DNA of 5,023 nt, taken from positions 1 to 5,023 of the forward strand of contig JAIRML010000282.1 of the NCBI GenBank assembly GCA_031258665.1, written 5' to 3'. Positions within the stretch are counted from its first letter, which is position 1, and each line of letters starts with the position of its first letter. The position numbers and the translations under genes are program-made. Shown piece by piece: positions 4,627 to 5,023 of the stretch. Origin of the DNA: Oscillospiraceae bacterium. GTDB lineage: Bacteria > Bacillota > Clostridia > Oscillospirales > UBA929. The notes below the pieces were generated by a model. The model was not told the origin of the DNA, made no database searches, and saw only the letters and a program-made list of their open reading frames with translations.

Positions 4627-5023
4627 ATGGAAAAGAACTCCATAACCGAACTGATGGGCGTCACGATGACCAAGATCCGCGAGATGGTGGATGTGAACAC
4701 CATTGTCGGGCAGCCGGTGTCCACGCCAGACGGCACGACGATCATCCCCGTGTCAAAGGTGAGTTTCGCCTTTGCCGCGGGCGGCACGGATTACGTGGGG
4801 AAACACGACAAGCCGGAGGGAGATAAAAATTTCGGCGGCGGCAGCGGCGCCGGTGTGAACATCCACCCGGTATCATTTTTGGTGGTGAGCCCCGCGGGCG
4901 TCAAGCTCATCCCCGTGGCGCCGCCGCCGGGCAGCGCGGTGGACAGGGCGATTGAGGCCGTGCCCACACTGCTGGAGAAGGTCATGTCTCTCCTGGGGCA
5001 AAAGAAGGGAGAAGAGGGCGATG
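4627..5023 (+). CDS. ytfJ: YtfJ/GerW-family sporulation protein (3' end outside window)
   Basis: At least 132 residues are present and no stop codon is reached. It fits the YtfJ (GerW) family of small soluble proteins of spore formers, which has been linked to spore germination and cortex hydrolysis in Bacillus; the exact role is not settled. Recognisable family stretches are the N-terminal helix SITELMGVTMTKIREMVDVNTIVGQPV (5-31), GTTIIPVSKVSFAFAAGG (36-53), the glycine-rich loop FGGGSGAGVNIHPVSFLVV (69-87) and GVKLIPV (91-97). The rest is a probable helix (AVDRAIEAVPTLLEKVMSLL) and a charged tail. Since family members are about 130-150 residues, the stop should lie just past the window. GAGGTGG (4614-4620) lies 6 nt before ATG 4627. 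It follows the DUF2953 gene by 156 bp, the largest gap after the repeat composites. Confidence 0.93.
   Translation, partial: MEKNSITELMGVTMTKIREMVDVNTIVGQPVSTPDGTTIIPVSKVSFAFAAGGTDYVGKHDKPEGDKNFGGGSGAGVNIHPVSFLVVSPAGVKLIPVAPPPGSAVDRAIEAVPTLLEKVMSLLGQKKGEEGD

Overview
The window reads as a stretch of chromosome from a GC-rich, spore-forming member of the class Clostridia, probably an Oscillospirales relative. This is inferred from three things. The gene order S2P protease - scpA - scpB - DUF2953 - ytfJ is typical of that group, ytfJ belongs to a sporulation/germination family, and the ScpA N-terminus (EDFEGPLDLILHLLSKNK) has the style seen in those bacteria. I could run no database search.

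Six protein genes all lie on the + strand. They are tyrS (212-1438, tyrosyl-tRNA synthetase), a small M50 site-2-protease-like membrane metalloprotease (1516-2172), scpA (2307-3080) and scpB (3159-3701), a DUF2953/YtfI-type membrane-anchored protein (3925-4470), and ytfJ/gerW (4627 to the window end, no stop reached). ScpA and ScpB are the kleisin and kite subunits that act with SMC in chromosome condensation and segregation. DUF2953 and ytfJ are also neighbours in Bacillus (ytfI-ytfJ). The shared orientation and short gaps (about 75 to 220 bp) suggest one transcription unit or a few overlapping ones. No strong promoter, T-box or canonical intrinsic terminator is visible.

The striking part is the non-coding DNA. 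Five of the six spaces before a gene are filled by one family of modular, hairpin-rich repeats; only the tyrS/protease junction lacks one. A basic unit of about 70 bp has four parts: a first hairpin with outer arms related to TTGTTG/CAACAA and a C(GAA)G-type tip, a linker around ACAAGAATTT, a second hairpin GTGGGYTGC-N4-GCARCCCAC, and a tail CGTTGG. Three short units (one inverted) lie before scpA, scpB and ytfJ. Two long composites lie before tyrS and the DUF2953 gene. They carry an extra 74-bp module with two further hairpins, and its two copies differ at one base. The composite before tyrS is part of a 114-bp tandem arrangement that runs off the left edge. Paired base changes between copies preserve the stems, and most units end just before the Shine-Dalgarno sequence of the next gene. 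This repeat family is the best candidate for something undescribed here. It could be a hairpin-type mobile repeat, an RNA element acting between operon genes, or both.
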